Shown here one piece after another: positions 20,371 through 22,085 of a DNA stretch of 22,085 nt. How positions within the stretch are numbered: the first letter of the stretch is position 1; every line of letters begins with the position of its first letter. This DNA is from a virus. Below the pieces are notes generated by a model, which had not been told where the DNA came from, searched no databases, and worked only from the letters and a program-made list of their open reading frames with translations. Made by a program: the position numbers and the translations under genes. The stretch is from positions 1 through 22,085 of IMG/VR virus record IMGVR_UViG_3300009034_000226, one strand, 5' to 3'.

Positions 20371-20559
20371 ATGAATCAAGTTATTAAAATTGATGAATGT
20401 AACAATTGTTCCGTAAAAGGTAATTATGAAAAATGTTTATCTACAGAATGTTGTATCCATGATAATTGGTTTTCAAAACAAAACATAAAAAAAATAAAAG
20501 AAACAGAAGACAAGTTACGAAATATATTTTATTATGTTGAGCAAAAATATAAAAAATAA
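20371..20559 (+). CDS. Cys-rich miniprotein, probable zinc binder
   Basis: The 62-residue product has 'IDECNNCSVKGNYEKCLSTE' followed by CCIHDNW, that is five Cys and a His in the first 36 residues, then a charged helix 'KIKETEDKLRNIFYYVEQKY'. The layout suggests one small zinc knuckle in front of a helix. TTAGGAG lies 7 bases before ATG, one of the best sites in the unit. No family is recognised. Confidence 0.7.
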   Translation: MNQVIKIDECNNCSVKGNYEKCLSTECCIHDNWFSKQNIKKIKETEDKLRNIFYYVEQKYKK

Positions 20560-20560
20560 A

Positions 20561-20592
20561 TTTTTTAAGATTTTTAAGATTTTTTTAGAGAG
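20561..20592 (+). repeat. A/T-tract intercistronic motif
   Basis: Three successive T-runs separated by AAGA/AAGA lead into AGAGAG before the membrane protein gene, a variant of the motif at 20338-20363. Confidence 0.5.
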
Positions 20593-20599
20593 AAGAAAA

Positions 20600-20764
20600 A
20601 TGGAAATATTTGAAATAATACTGATATATATTCTTATTACAGGTTTTACAATTTTCGGAAACGCAATTTCACTAGCTGAATCAAAACATCTTTTTTTATG
20701 GATTCTTGGAATATATATATTGTGGGGTATTATAATTACAATAATATATTATTCTATATACTGA
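20600..20764 (+). CDS. Two-helix membrane miniprotein
   Basis: The ATG at 20600 has an AGAGAG site; a longer frame from 20534 overlaps the previous gene and is unlikely. The 54-residue product has two strongly hydrophobic segments, residues about 5-22 (EIILIYILITGFTIFGNAIS) and 31-51 ('LFLWILGIYILWGIIITIIY'), joined by a short polar loop. It should insert in the host membrane. A holin-like or superinfection-exclusion role is conceivable for a phage protein of this kind, but no lysis gene stands beside it, so this is only speculation. Confidence 0.65.
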   Translation: MEIFEIILIYILITGFTIFGNAISLAESKHLFLWILGIYILWGIIITIIYYSIY

Positions 20765-20850
20765 ATTTGATAATTAGATTGATTATAAAAAAAGTGAAAT
20801 TATTGGAAATAAATTTTTGAATCCGAATTCTTTATTAAAAGATAAGAAAA

Positions 20851-21081
20851 ATGAAAAAGATATATTGTAAAATTCATGGTTATATTGAAACACCTAAAAT
20901 AAATAAAGAAATATTAAAAGCAATAAAAAGTATTTTAAAACATGGGGATGATAGGCATATTAAATCTAAAAAATGGAATAAAATTAAAATTGATTTATAC
21001 CATTTAGGTTATTTAGAACGTAGAATCGGTGACTGGGCTTGGATACCAACTCAAAAAACATTGAAGAATATAAAGAAATGA
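20851..21081 (+). CDS. Small basic protein of unknown function
   Basis: The 76-residue product starts MKKIYCKIHGYIETPKINKE with 'IYCKIHGY', a short Cys/His knuckle-like start, then 'KAIKSILKHGDDRHIKSKKW' and 'LYHLGYLERRIGDWAWIPTQ', which looks like a compact helical domain with Trp. It may bind nucleic acid by its charge. A weak AAGATAAGA site precedes ATG. Its stop overlaps the next start. Confidence 0.65.
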   Translation: MKKIYCKIHGYIETPKINKEILKAIKSILKHGDDRHIKSKKWNKIKIDLYHLGYLERRIGDWAWIPTQKTLKNIKK

Positions 21082-21320
21082 CAATATTTGAATTAAAAAC
21101 ATTTGAAATTTTGATATTAGATACGTTATCTAATTTAAGAAAAATGAAATTATATAAAGAATTTGATGAAAAAAATCCATTTTTATTTTGGAGGAAATCT
21201 AAATTATGTAGAAAATTTATAAACATTAATGATAAAACAGATGAGGTATTATTTACAAAGGAAAAAGACAATTTTGAATTAGAACTAATTGATGATTGTT
21301 GGCGTATAAAAAAAATTTAA
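21078..21320 (+). CDS. Small helical protein of unknown function
   Basis: The ATG at 21078 overlaps the previous stop as ATGA, so I prefer it to a longer TTG frame starting at 21039. The 80-residue product begins MTIFELKTFEILILDTLSNL, continues 'KLYKEFDEKNPFLFWRKSKL' and ends 'DNFELELIDDCWRIKKI'. It is mostly helical with a short beta tail. No known motif is seen. Confidence 0.65.
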   Translation: MTIFELKTFEILILDTLSNLRKMKLYKEFDEKNPFLFWRKSKLCRKFININDKTDEVLFTKEKDNFELELIDDCWRIKKI

Positions 21321-21342
21321 AAATTTTAATTTTTTTTAGGAG
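21316..21342 (+). repeat. A/T-tract intercistronic motif, orphan ribosome site
   Basis: TTTAAAAATTTTAATTTT continues with T-run and AGGAG, but no proper frame follows: the next ATG (21360) encodes only four residues. It resembles the start of a gene that has been lost before the zinc-ribbon gene at 21396. Confidence 0.5.
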
Positions 21343-21395
21343 AATATTATTGTAAAAAATATGCCGAGAAAATAATAAAAGGAAAAATTATTTAA

Positions 21396-21593
21396 ATGAA
21401 AAATAAAAATATACAATATAAAAAAGAATGCTTAGAAAGTGGAATATGTCCTGAATGTGGTGATAAATTAAGATTATTAATTAATAATTCTTTATATACT
21501 GAATTTCAATGTGATTATTGTGTTGAAATATATCATCCTTTTGAAGATCCTTACAATATAGATTTTGATAAAGTAGATTGGTTTAATTTTTAA
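21396..21593 (+). CDS. Zinc-ribbon miniprotein
   Basis: The 65-residue product has 'SGICPECGDKLRLLINNSLY' and 'EFQCDYCVEIYHPFEDPYNI', two C-x2-C knuckles 21 residues apart, a zinc ribbon like those at 13608 and 13800 on the other strand. The tail is acidic. A GGAAAAA site lies about 13 bases upstream of ATG. The function is unknown; zinc ribbons of this size are often bound to host polymerase or nucleic acid. Confidence 0.75.
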   Translation: MKNKNIQYKKECLESGICPECGDKLRLLINNSLYTEFQCDYCVEIYHPFEDPYNIDFDKVDWFNF

Positions 21594-21608
21594 AAATTTT
21601 TTAAGAAA
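21587..21608 (+). repeat. A/T-tract intercistronic motif
   Basis: TTTTTAAAAATTTTTTAAG and AAA span the end of the zinc-ribbon gene and precede the last rightward gene. Confidence 0.45.
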
Positions 21609-21614
21609 ATAAAA

Positions 21615-21890
21615 ATGGAATTAATAATAACTAGTTTAATTACTTTTCTGCTTAGAAGAATAAAAATAATGTATGTAATTTTTACAGATAATCATATATT
21701 TGAAGAAGTCGAAGCTTTGGGTTTTGAAGTTAACAATATGGAAAAATTAAAAAAATATATTTTTAAAAAAATGAATGATGAGTGTGAAGAAACGGGAACA
21801 ACTTATTTTTGTACATTTATTCAACAATTAATTAATTTAGCTTACGAAGACGGAGAAGATTTTATAGAAGACAATAAATTAAAAAAATAA
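21615..21890 (+). CDS. Small protein of unknown function
   Basis: The 91-residue frame begins MELIITSLITFLLRRIKIMY; an internal ATG at 21669 with an AGAAGAA site would give 73 residues starting MYVIFTDNHIFEEVEALGFE. The first 18 residues are hydrophobic then basic, which could be a signal-like stretch or simply untranslated upstream sequence. The body is acidic and helical ('YIFKKMNDECEETGTTYFCT', 'QLINLAYEDGEDFIEDNKLK'). No family is recognised. It is the last gene of the rightward unit in the window. Confidence 0.6.
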   Translation: MELIITSLITFLLRRIKIMYVIFTDNHIFEEVEALGFEVNNMEKLKKYIFKKMNDECEETGTTYFCTFIQQLINLAYEDGEDFIEDNKLKK

Positions 21891-21989
21891 GATTATAAAT
21901 TATTATGTATACGATATTTATACTGCTTACATTATAGTTGTTTTACAAATATAAAAATTATAATTCTTATGTTACAATTGTTTTATTTT

Positions 21990-22085
21990 TTATATTAACG
22001 ATTTCGTTTTGTGTCTAACAACCCAAATTGGAAATTCTTGACGAGGAGGGGGCCCCACTAACATTCTTTTCATCCTTAATATATC
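21990..22085 (-). CDS. Short frame, possibly gene end, in a GC-rich spot at the right edge
   Basis: Read leftward from the edge, the frame contains MKRMLVGPPPRQEFPIWVVR then HKTKSLI and stops. It may start at ATG 22064 (AAGG 9 bases upstream; 24 residues) or be the end of a gene outside the window. The Pro/Arg/Trp-rich peptide and a GGGGGCCCC run at 22049-22057 are unlike the AT-rich neighbours. The stretch 21891-21989 holds nothing I can name. Confidence 0.3.
   Translation of the reverse strand, partial: DILRMKRMLVGPPPRQEFPIWVVRHKTKSLI

Noticed and set aside
20984-21271. Minus-strand 95-codon frame
   Set aside because: It is antisense to two coupled plus-strand genes joined by an ATGA overlap.

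Overview
This is a 22 kb piece of a very AT-rich tailed-phage genome. A contractile-tail (myovirus) type is indicated by a tail sheath protein of the DUF3383 type next to a tail tube protein. Genes use the standard bacterial code, mostly ATG starts with AGGAG-like ribosome binding sites, and are packed with 1-8 base overlaps or gaps. No rRNA, tRNA, CRISPR array or integrase is visible. The host cannot be read from the sequence; the base composition and Lys/Asn/Ile-rich proteins only suggest a low-GC bacterium.

Layout: positions 1-7502 and 8279-15586 are read on the minus strand. In the order of transcription they hold a block of small unknown proteins and an orotate phosphoribosyltransferase (15.6-12.9 kb), a candidate small terminase, the large terminase interrupted by a LAGLIDADG intein, two tiny ORFs, the DUF1073 portal, a DUF2213 prohead protease fused to a scaffold, the cement protein, the DUF2184 major capsid protein, the head-tail connector set (DUF4054 adaptor, probable head-closure protein, gp10-like protein, tail terminator), the sheath and the start of the tube gene. 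A plus-strand cassette of three tiny genes (7652-8274), including an excisionase-like DNA-binding protein and with its own extended -10 promoter, sits between portal and protease.

A second transcription unit runs rightward from about 15.95 kb to 21.9 kb. It carries about twenty small genes. Recognisable ones are a sigma-70-family factor, a PD-(D/E)XK MmcB-like nuclease, a fragment of a nucleoside-deoxyribosyltransferase-like protein, a two-helix membrane protein and several Cys-rich, probably zinc-binding miniproteins. This looks like an early or host-takeover region. The two units diverge from a 12-bp inverted repeat (15926-15957) whose arms each contain an extended -10 element, a good candidate for a regulatory switch.

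Most notable: one beta-rich module of about 90-110 residues appears inserted in three virion proteins (sheath, head-closure, cement); the intein lies exactly before the TRW motif of TerL; an in-frame start with ribosome site inside the protease gene would make a free scaffold; an A/T-tract motif recurs before many rightward genes; and two GC-richer islands encode short peptides.
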